Below are positions 52,543 through 61,277 of a stretch of DNA of 64,000 nucleotides, piece by piece. The DNA is from Prosthecobacter fusiformis (lineage in GTDB: Bacteria; Verrucomicrobiota; Verrucomicrobiia; Verrucomicrobiales; Verrucomicrobiaceae). Both the position numbers and the translations under genes were made by a program. Location: NCBI RefSeq assembly GCF_004364345.1, contig NZ_SOCA01000002.1, positions 447,711 through 511,710 of the forward strand. The letters are read 5' to 3'. Every line of letters begins with the position of its first letter. The first letter of the stretch is position 1. The notes beneath the pieces are model-generated. The model ran no database searches. It worked only from the letters and a program-made list of their open reading frames with translations, and had not been told where the DNA came from.

Positions 52543-52997
52543 GATCTGCCTTAATCTATAGCATCGCCGGGGCGCTCACCCTGTGCAGTTGTACGACAGT
52601 GACCTCCGTTTTTCAGGAAAAGGAGGCGGACATCGTCTTTGCCCTGGGTTCACGAGAGGGATTCGTCAGCCCGATGACGGCCTCTTTAAAACCGGTGTGT
52701 CCGGCGCTGGAATTTTCCGGGACGAGCTATTCGCTTCATGGGGCGCATCAAAGGACACTCCAGGGGCTGGCTACGGCCTGGCCGGAGAGCAAACCGCGAT
52801 TTTTGATCGCCGGATATGCGCCGCATGACTTGCCTGAAGACTATGCCCGTGCGCTCTCTGAACGCCGCGCACAAGCAGTGCGGCAGGTCCTCATTGAGGC
52901 GGGTGTCGAAGCTGCCAATCTCCAGACGATTGGTTTTGGAAACGACTCTGCACCCTCCGGCCCCAGCACAGGAGTCGTGGTGATCTACAAGCAGTGA
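52539..52997 (+). CDS. Pal-like OmpA-domain lipoprotein
   Basis: 152 residues from the ATG at 52539 that overlaps the tolB stop (ATGA); an ATG at 52530 would add three residues. The signal ends in a possible lipobox, LCSC, giving Cys17-TTVTS. The C-terminal half looks like a reduced OmpA domain (RALSERRAQAVRQVLIEAGVEAANLQTIGFG), the helix-and-strand end that binds peptidoglycan. The N-terminal half is atypical for Pal and has no clear Pal motif. Position at the end of a tol operon is the main support. Confidence 0.75.
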   Translation: MRSALIYSIAGALTLCSCTTVTSVFQEKEADIVFALGSREGFVSPMTASLKPVCPALEFSGTSYSLHGAHQRTLQGLATAWPESKPRFLIAGYAPHDLPEDYARALSERRAQAVRQVLIEAGVEAANLQTIGFGNDSAPSGPSTGVVVIYKQ

Positions 52998-53002
52998 GGT
53001 AA

Positions 53003-53593
53003 TCAGGGCTGGAATCCAACGCGGTCTGCTTCGGTGACTTCGCGCAGGACTTCACAGGGGACACCTGCTGCGATGACCCGGGGCGGGATGTCATGAGTGA
53101 CGACGCTGCCGGAGCCGATGATGGCTCCATCGCCGATAGTCACGCCTGGATTGATCTGGCAGCCGCCGCCGACCCACACGTCGTTGCCAATTTTAACAGG
53201 TTTTGCCACGCACCCTCCGCTGGCGCGCTCGTTGGCGTCAAAGGCGTGGTTGGAGGTGTAGATGCCAACACGTGGGCCTAACAAAACGTTATCTCCGATT
53301 TCGACAAGGCCTCCATCCAGGATGACACAGTCGAAATTGGCATAAAATTTGTTACCGATGCGGATGTTAAAGCCGAATTCGCAGCGGAAGTCAGGCTCGA
53401 AGTGGACCCCGGTGCCTATTTGACAAAGGAGGGTGCGGAGGAGGGCCTCACGGACGGCCGCAGGCTGACCGAAACTGGCATTGTATTCCTTCGAGGCCAG
53501 GATGGCGTTTTCCCTGGCCTGGATGAGTTCAACCGTGAGATCGTTATACATGTGCCCTTCGAGGATATACTGGCGCTGTTCTTCGAGGGTCAT
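53003..53593 (-). CDS. Maltose/galactoside-type O-acetyltransferase
   Basis: 196 residues of left-handed beta-helix hexapeptide repeats (IRIGNKFYANFDCVIL; VEIGDNVLLGPRVGIYT; VKIGNDVWVGGGCQINPGVTIGDGAIIGSGSVVT). The loop with catalytic His is SNHAFDANERASGG. The N-terminal RxYI-x-G-H-MYND-type segment (QRQYILEGHMYNDL) is the Maa/LacA opening. It acetylates sugars from acetyl-CoA. It converges with the pal-like gene. Confidence 0.92.
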   Translation of the reverse strand: MTLEEQRQYILEGHMYNDLTVELIQARENAILASKEYNASFGQPAAVREALLRTLLCQIGTGVHFEPDFRCEFGFNIRIGNKFYANFDCVILDGGLVEIGDNVLLGPRVGIYTSNHAFDANERASGGCVAKPVKIGNDVWVGGGCQINPGVTIGDGAIIGSGSVVTHDIPPRVIAAGVPCEVLREVTEADRVGFQP

Positions 53594-53741
53594 GGGGAGA
53601 ATGGGGGATCAAATGCTTTATGGGGTTCGGGCGGTGGTGGGTATCCGGCTGCATGAGACCTCTGGGGAACGTCATAACGTCATGAGAAAAGCTGAAGACG
53701 GATGATCCTTTCCTTCTCGAAAATCCGCAGGATGATTTGCC

Positions 53742-53936
53742 ATGAATGATTTTATCCACTCCGTCTTTAATAATCGCGCCAGAGCTTTGCTGAAGCTGGG
53801 CCTGTCCCTGACTGTTGGGGTGGGATCGGTGCTAATGTTGATGAGTTGCAGCAGTGCCAAAAAGGAGGCTCAAAAACGGCAGCAGGAGATGGAATTGCAA
53901 ACCTGGCAGGCAGGGTCATGTCTCCCGGAGATCTAA
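53742..53936 (+). CDS. Short putative lipoprotein
   Basis: 64 residues with a long signal and the lipobox LMSC-SS (LMLMSCSSAKKEAQ), followed by only about 30 charged residues. Small lipoproteins of this shape are common in gram-negative genomes, but no family is recognised. It lies 70 bases before the histidine kinase. Confidence 0.45.
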   Translation: MNDFIHSVFNNRARALLKLGLSLTVGVGSVLMLMSCSSAKKEAQKRQQEMELQTWQAGSCLPEI

Positions 53937-54007
53937 CGAGCGGGGGATAAATAAGATCCGTCCTCACAGGGTATTTGACGAACGGACGCTACCGACGACG
54001 ATGGCGG

Positions 54008-56050
54008 ATGCTGGAACTCTCCAAACTCTTCGACACCACAGGCTTTCCGCCCCGCTGGCATTGTGGGAGCTGGAGTGATTTCCATGGCTGGGTACATGTC
54101 GTTTCTGATCTGGCGATTTTTGGCGCTTATGCGGCCATTCCTATTTCCATCACGTCCTATGTGATGCTGAAAAAGCAGGATGTGGCCTTCCCCCGGCTAT
54201 ACTGGCTTTTTGCGGGATTTATTCTTTCCTGTGGGCTGACGCATTTGGTGGAGGCGACGCTGTTCTGGCATCCCTGGTATCGCTTTTCGGGATTAATGAA
54301 GGTGATCACGGCCGGCGTTTCATGGTTCACGGTCGTGGCAATGATCCGTGCTCTGCCAATGGCGATGACGATCCCGGGGGCGGCGAAGTTGAACCGGCAG
54401 CTCAGCGCGGAAATCGTGGAGCATAAGCGCGCCGAGGTGGCGCTGCAGGCGGCATCGGCCCGGTTGGCGCTGGCGATGGACCATTCGGGTCTGGGTAACT
54501 GGAACTGGGATGCGGAATCGGATGCGTGTTATTTTTCCAGGCGTGCGGCAGCCATTTTTGGCATGCCTGCGGAGACTGCAATCCCATGGAATCAAGTGCT
54601 GGAGCACATCCATGGGGAAGACAGGGAAGGAGTAAACGAAGGATTGCGCAAGGCGGTGGCGCAAAGGGCCATTTTTGACTGTGACTTCCGCTTTCAACGA
54701 TCTGGAGGCACCGAGGTATGGGTCTCGGCCAAGGGGCGTGCGGAGGACGACGGGCAGGGCGGGCCTATCCATGTCAGCGGCATTATCGCTGATATCACAG
54801 AGCGAAAAACGGGGGACAAAATCCGTGAGGAGCTACTGGTGCGCGAGAGCCAGGCCCGGCAGGAGGCCGAGGATGCGAACCGGATGAAGGATGAATTTTT
54901 AGCGGTGCTATCCCATGAACTGAGGACACCGCTGAATGCGATCTTGGGGTGGGCCGGAATGTTGCGGGCCAGCCACATGGATGAGGGTGAACTGACGGAG
55001 GGGCTAGAGGTGATCGAGCGCAACACGCTGGCCCAGGCAAAGCTGGTGGAGGATCTGCTGGATATGAGCCGGATTATCGCGGGCAAGGTGCGGCTGGATG
55101 TGCAGACGGTGGATCTAAGTGCGATCATCAATGCCTCCATAGATGCGGTCAGGCCGCAGGTGGAAACCAAGAATCTGAACATCGTCAGCATCCTGGATCC
55201 CATGGCCGGACCCGTGCGGGGAGATCCGGCGCGGCTTCAGCAGGTGCTTTGGAATCTGCTGACCAATGCGGTGAAATTCACCGAGCGTGGCGGCAAGATC
55301 GAGGTGGCATTGGAGCGGGTGAATTCACATGTCGAAATCACGGTCAGTGATAACGGTGTTGGCATTGAGCCGGATTTCCTGCCGCATGTATTTGACCGCT
55401 TCAGGCAGGCGGATTCCTCCATGACGAGACGGCACGGTGGCCTGGGTTTAGGCTTGGCGATCGTGAAAAATCTTGTGGAACTGCATGGCGGCACGATCAA
55501 TGCCAAGAGCGGCGGTCGAAACCGTGGCACAAGTTTCCGCATCGCCTTGCCCCTGCCTATTACCCATGGTGGTTCACACTCAGCCACTGGCATTCATCCG
55601 GCCACGGTGGTGCCGACGGAGTTGTCCGAATTTGAAAATCCAGATTTGACCGGGATTCACATTTTGGCGGTGGACGATGAGCGCGATAGCCTGGAGATGG
55701 TCCGCCGCCTGCTGGAAAACAAGGGCGCAGAGGTGACCATGGCCAGTTCTGGGGAGGAAGCTTTGGAAAAACTGGCCAAGAATCCTGCCTTCGATCTGAT
55801 GATCAGCGACATCGGTATGCCGGTGATGAATGGCTATGAACTCATCACGACAATCCGTGGAATGAAGCCGAATGAGGGAGGTCAAATCACAGCCATTGCG
55901 CTCACAGCTTTTGCTCGTTCTGAGGATCGGAGACGTGCGATGACAGCGGGCTTTGACACTTTTTTATCCAAGCCCGTGGAGACGAATGAACTGCTGGCCG
56001 TGGTGCATCGTTGTGTGACTAGACACCGTCAAAGCGGCAGCGTGGAATAA
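54008..56050 (+). CDS. Hybrid histidine kinase with ethylene-receptor-type sensor
   Basis: 680 residues from the ATG at 54008 (MLELSKLFDTTGFPP); a TTG at 53975 is less likely. Order: three membrane helices (about 25-125), PAS (about 155-280), HisKA with the phosphoacceptor H303 (LSHELRTPLNAILGW), HATPase_c (about 400-515; GLGLAIVKNLVELHGG) and REC with phospho-Asp D601 (LMISDIGMPVMNGYEL). The sensor matches plant ETR1: D34, Y41, I44 and P45 with the spacing of D25/Y32/I35/P36, and C75 and H79 (CGLTH) in the place of the copper ligands C65/H69. It may bind copper and ethylene or another small ligand. No dedicated response regulator is adjacent. Confidence 0.92.
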   Translation: MLELSKLFDTTGFPPRWHCGSWSDFHGWVHVVSDLAIFGAYAAIPISITSYVMLKKQDVAFPRLYWLFAGFILSCGLTHLVEATLFWHPWYRFSGLMKVITAGVSWFTVVAMIRALPMAMTIPGAAKLNRQLSAEIVEHKRAEVALQAASARLALAMDHSGLGNWNWDAESDACYFSRRAAAIFGMPAETAIPWNQVLEHIHGEDREGVNEGLRKAVAQRAIFDCDFRFQRSGGTEVWVSAKGRAEDDGQGGPIHVSGIIADITERKTGDKIREELLVRESQARQEAEDANRMKDEFLAVLSHELRTPLNAILGWAGMLRASHMDEGELTEGLEVIERNTLAQAKLVEDLLDMSRIIAGKVRLDVQTVDLSAIINASIDAVRPQVETKNLNIVSILDPMAGPVRGDPARLQQVLWNLLTNAVKFTERGGKIEVALERVNSHVEITVSDNGVGIEPDFLPHVFDRFRQADSSMTRRHGGLGLGLAIVKNLVELHGGTINAKSGGRNRGTSFRIALPLPITHGGSHSATGIHPATVVPTELSEFENPDLTGIHILAVDDERDSLEMVRRLLENKGAEVTMASSGEEALEKLAKNPAFDLMISDIGMPVMNGYELITTIRGMKPNEGGQITAIALTAFARSEDRRRAMTAGFDTFLSKPVETNELLAVVHRCVTRHRQSGSVE

Positions 56051-56082
56051 GGTGGCGAGTACAGCCACGGGACGCTTGATTT

Positions 56083-56460
56083 TCAGGGCTTTCCATGATC
56101 TACATCTGAAGGCTCCAAGTCAGTGACTGCTGTCTTCTCATGAGCCTCAACAGCTTTGATGATAAGGGCGATCAGTTCCTGGAAGGCCTTGTTCTCATCT
56201 CCCTTATTTCGAGATAACAGCACATCAAACCAGCCTACGCCGTTTCCGTCCGGGGTAAGCTCCTCTCGTCCGATATACCGTGACAGATCTGCCAAGATTC
56301 GAGGCAGGGTGTGAAATTGATTTTGCTCAAAGAAAGCCGCCCATTTCAGCCCTTCTGCGAATGCCTGGATGCGGTGCAATACATGGCTATCTTGAGCAAG
56401 GTACATCCCAGGTCTTTGAGCGATGCCTTCAAGCCACTGAATTTCTTTAAGGTCAGACAT
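56083..56460 (-). CDS. Hypothetical protein
   Basis: 125 residues, soluble, no family recognised. N-terminal part KEIQWLEGIAQRPGMYLAQD resembles the GMYL-type opening of some uncharacterised proteins, and the tail is acidic. It lies between a kinase gene on the other strand and the rpmF terminator. Low expression or an orphan gene is possible. Confidence 0.6.
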   Translation of the reverse strand: MSDLKEIQWLEGIAQRPGMYLAQDSHVLHRIQAFAEGLKWAAFFEQNQFHTLPRILADLSRYIGREELTPDGNGVGWFDVLLSRNKGDENKAFQELIALIIKAVEAHEKTAVTDLEPSDVDHGKP

Positions 56461-56506
56461 TCAGGGGGGTATATTTTAATGTCGAGTTGGATGCGCTACG
56501 ATAGGC

Positions 56507-56542
56507 AAAAACTCAACCCCGCCCGGTTTCCCAGGCGGGGTT
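56507..56542 (-). terminator. Terminator of the coaD-yceD-rpmF operon
   Basis: On the minus strand a 9-bp stem AACCCCGCC/GGCGGGGTT with a 10-base loop is followed by GAGTTTTT. It lies 27 bases after the rpmF stop, which identifies it as the end of that operon. Confidence 0.8.
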
Positions 56543-56569
56543 GGAAAGGTGAGCGCAGGCTCGAGGCGA

Positions 56570-56755
56570 TTACTCGCCAGCAGTGATGTTCAGCACCTGG
56601 CGGCCTTTGTAGTAGCCACAGGAAGGGCAGGCCACATGGCCGGGAACGGATGTGCCGCACTCAGGACAGGTCTTGAGGACGGGTGCGCGCCAGCGGTTAG
56701 CTCCCTGACGGAGGCGTTGGCGGCTCTTGGATTGTCTGCGTTTTGGATTGGCCAT
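56570..56755 (-). CDS. rpmF: 50S ribosomal protein L32
   Basis: 61 residues, MANPKRRQSKSRQRLRQGANRW start, with the four-cysteine zinc ribbon (CPECGTSVPGHVACPSCG) of the zinc form of L32. It follows the yceD-like gene by 15 bases, the usual yceD-rpmF pairing, and ends at a clear terminator. Confidence 0.97.
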   Translation of the reverse strand: MANPKRRQSKSRQRLRQGANRWRAPVLKTCPECGTSVPGHVACPSCGYYKGRQVLNITAGE

Positions 56756-56770
56756 GTTCGGAAGGGGTCG

Positions 56771-57247
56771 CTATTTCAATTGATCGAGGGCATTCCAAAC
56801 TCCGCCGTCAGCACCAGGTTCTTCGGTGACCAGAGGCTCGTCGCTTGGTTCGAATTTTCCTTGAGCAGGACAGTCGCGCAGTTCAACGTTGCCATCTTCA
56901 CAGCGCGGGAAGTTCGGAAGGGTTAGCAGAATGTCTTCTCTAATAAGGTCTGTCAAGTCCATCGTTGTTTCCTTTTCAATTGGTACTTCGGCCTCGTATT
57001 CTGGCAGGTCCACCTGGATCTGGAACCGCTCCAGGCAGCGGCCGCATTCCATACTGAAGGTGGCATCCAGGCTGCCGGTGACGATGATGTCCTTGTCATC
57101 CTTGATGAAATTCAGATCATAAATCAGAGGTGATTCGGCTTTGACGGTGTCCGCTTCAGGCAGATTAAAGAAAGAGGCGGGAAGGGTGCCCGTGATCTGT
57201 TTTCCCTCCACAGGGAGGTTGCGGGTATCGAATTGAAAAGGTTTCAT
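56771..57247 (-). CDS. yceD: DUF177/YceD protein
   Basis: 158 residues with the DUF177 pattern, including the CGRCLERFQIQVDLPEYEAEVP segment and the end motif LPNFPRCEDGNVELRDCP. In many bacteria YceD sits immediately before rpmF and is needed for 23S rRNA maturation or stability. Its position here supports the same role. Confidence 0.93.
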   Translation of the reverse strand: MKPFQFDTRNLPVEGKQITGTLPASFFNLPEADTVKAESPLIYDLNFIKDDKDIIVTGSLDATFSMECGRCLERFQIQVDLPEYEAEVPIEKETTMDLTDLIREDILLTLPNFPRCEDGNVELRDCPAQGKFEPSDEPLVTEEPGADGGVWNALDQLK

Positions 57248-57289
57248 GGGATAAGGTGCGGTAAAAAGTGTGGGAGGAGCTTCCGAAAT

Positions 57290-57769
57290 CTAGGCTGCCT
57301 GCTTCTTTTTCAAGGCAACGACAACGTGAGGCGGGACAAATTGATTTACGTTTCCACCCAGGCGGGAGATCTCTTTGACGAGGCGGCTGCTAATGTAAGT
57401 GAGTTCCTCGCGCGGCATGAGGAACATGGTTTCGAGATTGGGCTCGAGTTTCCGGTTCATCAGAGCGAGCTGAAATTCGAATTCAAAATCGCTGACGGCC
57501 CGCAGACCGCGGACGAGTGCCACGGCGGACTGCTGCTTGGCGAAATCCACCAGAAGACCCTGAAAGGGCATGACGCGGAGGTTGGGGATGTGTTCCGTGG
57601 CACCGATGAGCAGTTCCACACGCTCCTCCAGGGTGAAGAGGCTTTGTTTGGCATTGTCCTGGGCGACGGCGACGATGAGCTCATCAAAGAGTCCGGCCGC
57701 GCGCTGGAGCACGTCGAGGTGGCCATTGGTGATGGGATCAAAACTTCCGGGATAGATGGCGCGGCGCAT
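57290..57769 (-). CDS. coaD: Phosphopantetheine adenylyltransferase
   Basis: 159 residues, normal length. The nucleotidyltransferase motif is [16 protein letters not shown] (T/HxGH), with [21 protein letters not shown] and [10 protein letters not shown] downstream. It makes dephospho-CoA from 4'-phosphopantetheine and ATP. First gene of the coaD-yceD-rpmF group, 42 bases before yceD. Confidence 0.97.
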   Translation of the reverse strand: MRRAIYPGSFDPITNGHLDVLQRAAGLFDELIVAVAQDNAKQSLFTLEERVELLIGATEHIPNLRVMPFQGLLVDFAKQQSAVALVRGLRAVSDFEFEFQLALMNRKLEPNLETMFLMPREELTYISSRLVKEISRLGGNVNQFVPPHVVVALKKKQAA

Positions 57770-57880
57770 AATGGTAGTCCCATTGGTTACTCGTACAGAC
57801 AGGGAGAGAAAAGCGATTGCTCAGGAAAGTTGCAATGCACTGCTGATTCTTATAACGGGAGAGGCAACCCATACGCCCCC

Positions 57881-58315
57881 ATGAATGATGAAACAACCAC
57901 GATCGAGACGCGCGAGGAAGTCATGTTTTTTGACACAGACATCGGTGGAGTGGTGCACAACATCGCCTACCTGCGGATGATCGAGACAGCACGGACACGG
58001 CTGGCTGCAAAGCTGGGCATGAAACTGCGGGATATGGCGCAAACGCAAGTTTATCCGGTGGTGGTAAGAACGGAGATCGACTATCGCAAACCGGCGACGC
58101 TGGGAGATGAACTGGTCATCAGCGGACGGCTGGACAGCGTGGAGCGGGTGCGTTTTTGGGTGGCGTTCGAGATCCGCCGGGCAGGGGAGGAAACCGTGCT
58201 CATCACCTGCCGCCAGTCACTGGCACTGGTGCAGATGCCTGAGGGTAAACCCCTGCGGCTACCGGAGGACTGGGCGGTGAAGTATGCCCATTTGTTTTTG
58301 AAGAAACGCCGGTGA
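57881..58315 (+). CDS. 4HBT-family acyl-CoA thioesterase (YbgC-like)
   Basis: 144 residues from the ATG at 57881 (MNDETTTIETREEV). The frame stays open upstream across coaD, but only this start gives a normal hotdog domain. The catalytic segment is MFFDTDIGGVVHNIAYLRMIE (Asp in TD-x-x-GVVHN). Members hydrolyse short-chain or 4-hydroxybenzoyl-type CoA esters and are often near tol genes. The substrate is unknown. Confidence 0.88.
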   Translation: MNDETTTIETREEVMFFDTDIGGVVHNIAYLRMIETARTRLAAKLGMKLRDMAQTQVYPVVVRTEIDYRKPATLGDELVISGRLDSVERVRFWVAFEIRRAGEETVLITCRQSLALVQMPEGKPLRLPEDWAVKYAHLFLKKRR

Positions 58316-58391
58316 TCCCGTGATGGAGAGGTGGCTTTTCCAAATCATGGCGACTTGAACGGATGGCTGCTGTGGGCGATGAAACCGGGTC

Positions 58392-59063
58392 TTGAAAACC
58401 AAGCTTCATCATCCCACCCAGCTTAACCTCATCCGTCATGGTGAGGTGGAGGAGCGTTATCACAATGTCTTTGGCGGCAGCCGTATCGACATGGGCCTGT
58501 CTCCCCTGGGCAGGCAGCATGCACAGGCGGTGGCAGCTTGGCTGGCGGAGACGCCGCTGGATGCCATCTATGCTAGCCCGATGCTGCGTGTGCAGCAGAC
58601 GCTGGCCCCGCTGGCGGAGGCGCGGGGACTAAAGCCCATCATCATCCCGAGTCTGCGTGAGGTGGATTTCGGCGACTGGACAGGCTACCGCTGGGAAGGA
58701 GTGCAGGAGCACTTTGGCGTGAGCTCTTTTGACTGGCTGGAGATCATCGGCAGCGTTGGCATTCCCAATGGTGAAACGGCCACGGAGCTGGCAGACCGCG
58801 TAGAGCCTGCCCTGCTGAAGATCCTGCAGGACAATCCGCATAAGCGCGTGGCCGTCTTCTGCCACGGCGGCATCATCCGGGTCATCCTGGCGCTGATGCT
58901 CAGCCAGCCGCTGAAGCACATGGCGCATTTTAATATCCAGTATGGAAGTATCAGCGTCGTCGAAGTGCAGCCTGAACGGAAGCATGCCTTTGAAATCGAA
59001 CTGCTGAATTTCTGCCCGCCCTTCCCGGTGGTTGTTGAGGCACCGCTGGTCAAGGATGACTGA
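58392..59063 (+). CDS. Histidine phosphatase (phosphoglycerate-mutase-like)
   Basis: 223 residues from a TTG start (MKTKLHHPTQLNLIRHGEVE). The phosphohistidine motif is RHGE, with the second histidine in VFCHGGIIRVILAL. Contacts GLSPLGRQHAQ and YASPMLRVQQTL fit the alpha-ribazole-phosphatase/broad phosphatase branch. The substrate cannot be determined. It converges with the DUF1501 gene. Confidence 0.88.
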   Translation: MKTKLHHPTQLNLIRHGEVEERYHNVFGGSRIDMGLSPLGRQHAQAVAAWLAETPLDAIYASPMLRVQQTLAPLAEARGLKPIIIPSLREVDFGDWTGYRWEGVQEHFGVSSFDWLEIIGSVGIPNGETATELADRVEPALLKILQDNPHKRVAVFCHGGIIRVILALMLSQPLKHMAHFNIQYGSISVVEVQPERKHAFEIELLNFCPPFPVVVEAPLVKDD

Positions 59064-59084
59064 CCTGTTGTATTGAATCTTTGG

Positions 59085-60575
59085 TTAGGCAATCCATTCC
59101 TTGATCACCCTTCCGGCCACGTCCGTGAGCCGGAAGTCACGGCCCTGGAAACGGTGAGTGAGGCGCAGGTGATCAAAGCCGAACTGATTGAGCAGCGTGG
59201 CGTGAAAGTCATGCATGTCCACGGGATCCCGGACGATGCTCCAGCCGATCTCGTCCGTCTCGCCATAGATCTGGCCACCTTTGATGCCGCCGCCAGCCAT
59301 GAGCATGGTGAACGCGAAGGGATGGTGGTCGCGACCGGAAACGTTGTCCCTGCCGCCCCGGTTTTCCCCCAGCGGAGTGCGCCCGAATTCACTGCCCCAG
59401 ACGATGAGGGTATCCTCCAGCAGACCGCGTTGTTTGAGGTCCTTGAGCAAAGCGGCGATGGGCTGGTCCGCCATGCCGGCGTTGTATGAAAGTTCGTTAT
59501 CCAGGTTGGAGTGGTGGTCCCAGCTCGCGTGCATGATGCTGACAAATCGTACACCGCGCTCCACCATGCGGCGGGCCAGCAGGCAGTTAGTGGCAAAGGA
59601 TTTGTACTGTCCTGGGGCGCCTCCGCGCTGGGCTTTAATGGGCGGATCTTTGCGGTCCACGCCATACATTTCCAGCGTTTTTGGGTCTTCGTCCTTCAGG
59701 TCAATGAGTTCGGGCGCGGCGGATTGCATGCGGAAAGCCAGCTCATAGGCAGCGATGCGGCTGGCGATTTCAGGGTCGCGAAACTGGTCGTAGCGGCTCT
59801 GATTGAGCTGCATGAGGGTATCCAGACCCTGGCGCTGAAGTTTCATCGGCAGGCCCGGCGGATTTTTCAAATTCAACACCGGTTCTCCCTGGTTGCGGAA
59901 AAGTACACCTGCATACGAACTGGGCAGGAAGCCACTCTGCCACAGGGAGGCCCCGCCGCTGGTGCCGCGCCCGGCGCTGAGAACCACGTAACCAGGCAGG
60001 TTGCTGGAGGTGCTGCCGAGTCCGTAATTGAGCCAGGAACCGACTGTCGGCAGGCCGAACTGGGCGCGACCACTGTGCAGGACGAGCTGGCCCGGATGAT
60101 GGTTAAACTGGTCCGTGTGCAAGCTGCGGATCATCAGCCAGTCATCGGCCGTTTTGGCCATGTGCGGCAGCAAGTCGCTGAAGTCCATGCCGCTTTGACC
60201 GTGCTTGGCGAACTTGCGCGGGCTGCCCATGAGACGTGCCGTTTCTTTCTTGATGAAAGCGAAGCGGACGTTTTTGGTCATGCTCTCCGGCAATGGCTGG
60301 CCGTGCAGTTCATTGAGCTTCGGCTTGGGATCGAACAGATCCATCTGGGAGGGGGCACCCTCCATGAAGATGAAGATGCAATTTTTCGCCCGAGCCGGGA
60401 AATGCGGCGCACGCTGGGCCAGGGGATCCATCCCGGGAGGCAGGGCGGCGGTGGCAGGGGTGATGAGGCCTTCCTGGGTGAGCATGGCACCCAGCGCTAG
60501 CGCACCGATGCCATTGGCGGAGGTGGTGAGAAACTCGCGACGAGTTTGCAAAATCTGGTGCTCGACGGGATGCAT
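59085..60575 (-). CDS. DUF1501 secreted protein with Tat signal
   Basis: 496 residues. It starts with a Tat-type signal (TRREFLTTSANGIGALALG). DUF1501 motifs are visible: CIFIFMEGAPSQMDLFDPKP, HHPGQLVLHSGR, YGLGSTSSNLPGYVVLS, VWGSEFGRTPLGENRGGRD and GGIKGGQIYGETDEIGWS, with several metal-site histidines and aspartates of the alkaline-phosphatase-like fold. The family is expanded in PVC bacteria and usually pairs with DUF1549/1553; here they are separated. Likely a sulfatase-like enzyme, activity unknown. Confidence 0.92.
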   Translation of the reverse strand: MHPVEHQILQTRREFLTTSANGIGALALGAMLTQEGLITPATAALPPGMDPLAQRAPHFPARAKNCIFIFMEGAPSQMDLFDPKPKLNELHGQPLPESMTKNVRFAFIKKETARLMGSPRKFAKHGQSGMDFSDLLPHMAKTADDWLMIRSLHTDQFNHHPGQLVLHSGRAQFGLPTVGSWLNYGLGSTSSNLPGYVVLSAGRGTSGGASLWQSGFLPSSYAGVLFRNQGEPVLNLKNPPGLPMKLQRQGLDTLMQLNQSRYDQFRDPEIASRIAAYELAFRMQSAAPELIDLKDEDPKTLEMYGVDRKDPPIKAQRGGAPGQYKSFATNCLLARRMVERGVRFVSIMHASWDHHSNLDNELSYNAGMADQPIAALLKDLKQRGLLEDTLIVWGSEFGRTPLGENRGGRDNVSGRDHHPFAFTMLMAGGGIKGGQIYGETDEIGWSIVRDPVDMHDFHATLLNQFGFDHLRLTHRFQGRDFRLTDVAGRVIKEWIA

Positions 60576-60726
60576 GATAGGTTCTTTGAAAGAAACGTTA
60601 GTACTGGCATGCCTTTTGCATCTTTAGGGAGAACAGAGCCGGTTTCTTCACGGGGCGGACCTGTCACTGAAAAAAATACAGCACAACGTTGACACTCAAG
60701 TCGCAGGACCACTATAGTACTAAGCC

Positions 60727-61260
60727 ATGCTCAGGCAAATCATCGGACAACCCACAGAAGGGCAAAAGGAAACAGGCCGCGCTGAGGCCCCCGCACCGGC
60801 TTCAACAGCCGATCGTGGACCCAGCTTCTCCGCACCCGTTCCCGCTGCACAACCCCAACGCGCATCAAACTCTTACAACATGACTTCCAGCAAAAACGTT
60901 CTCGCGAACGACGTCGAAATTAAAGGTTCAATCAAATTCTCCCACGACCTCATCATTGATGGGAAAATCGAAGGCGAAGTCCAGTCCGATGGCAGCCTGA
61001 CCGTGGGTGAAAACGCCCTGATCAAAGGGGAGATCAAGACACGTTCCGTGATCATCTTTGGCAAGGTCGAAGGCAACATCACGGTGCTTGAGCGCTGCGA
61101 GCTGAAAAGCAATGCCATCCTGGTGGGTGACATCGAAGCAGGTACGCTCTCCATCGAAGAAGGCGCAACCTTCATGGGTGCTTCCAAAGTGGGCCGCAAG
61201 CCTGAGCCAGCCAAGCCAGCTCCGCTGGGTGGCAATCGCCCTGCACCAGCACAACCCTAA
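60727..61260 (+). CDS. Bactofilin
   Basis: 177 residues. A flexible Pro/Ala-rich N-terminus (1-50) is followed by the bactofilin beta-helix (NDVEIKGSIKFSHDLIIDG; GSLTVGENALIKGEI; SVIIFGKVEGNITVLE; NAILVGDIEAGTLSIEEGA), about residues 60-160. Bactofilins polymerise into filaments that place cell-wall or stalk machinery. It is followed after 17 bases by the second bactofilin-like gene. Confidence 0.95.
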   Translation: MLRQIIGQPTEGQKETGRAEAPAPASTADRGPSFSAPVPAAQPQRASNSYNMTSSKNVLANDVEIKGSIKFSHDLIIDGKIEGEVQSDGSLTVGENALIKGEIKTRSVIIFGKVEGNITVLERCELKSNAILVGDIEAGTLSIEEGATFMGASKVGRKPEPAKPAPLGGNRPAPAQP

Positions 61261-61277
61261 ACTAGAACCACCGCTGA

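Noticed and set aside
57233-57880. N-terminal extension of the thioesterase frame across coaD and the intergenic region
   Set aside because: It runs antisense through coaD; the 144-aa form from 57881 is the normal hotdog length.
59511-60500. 329-aa plus-strand open frame opposite the DUF1501 gene
   Set aside because: Antisense shadow of a well-supported gene with a Tat signal and conserved motifs.
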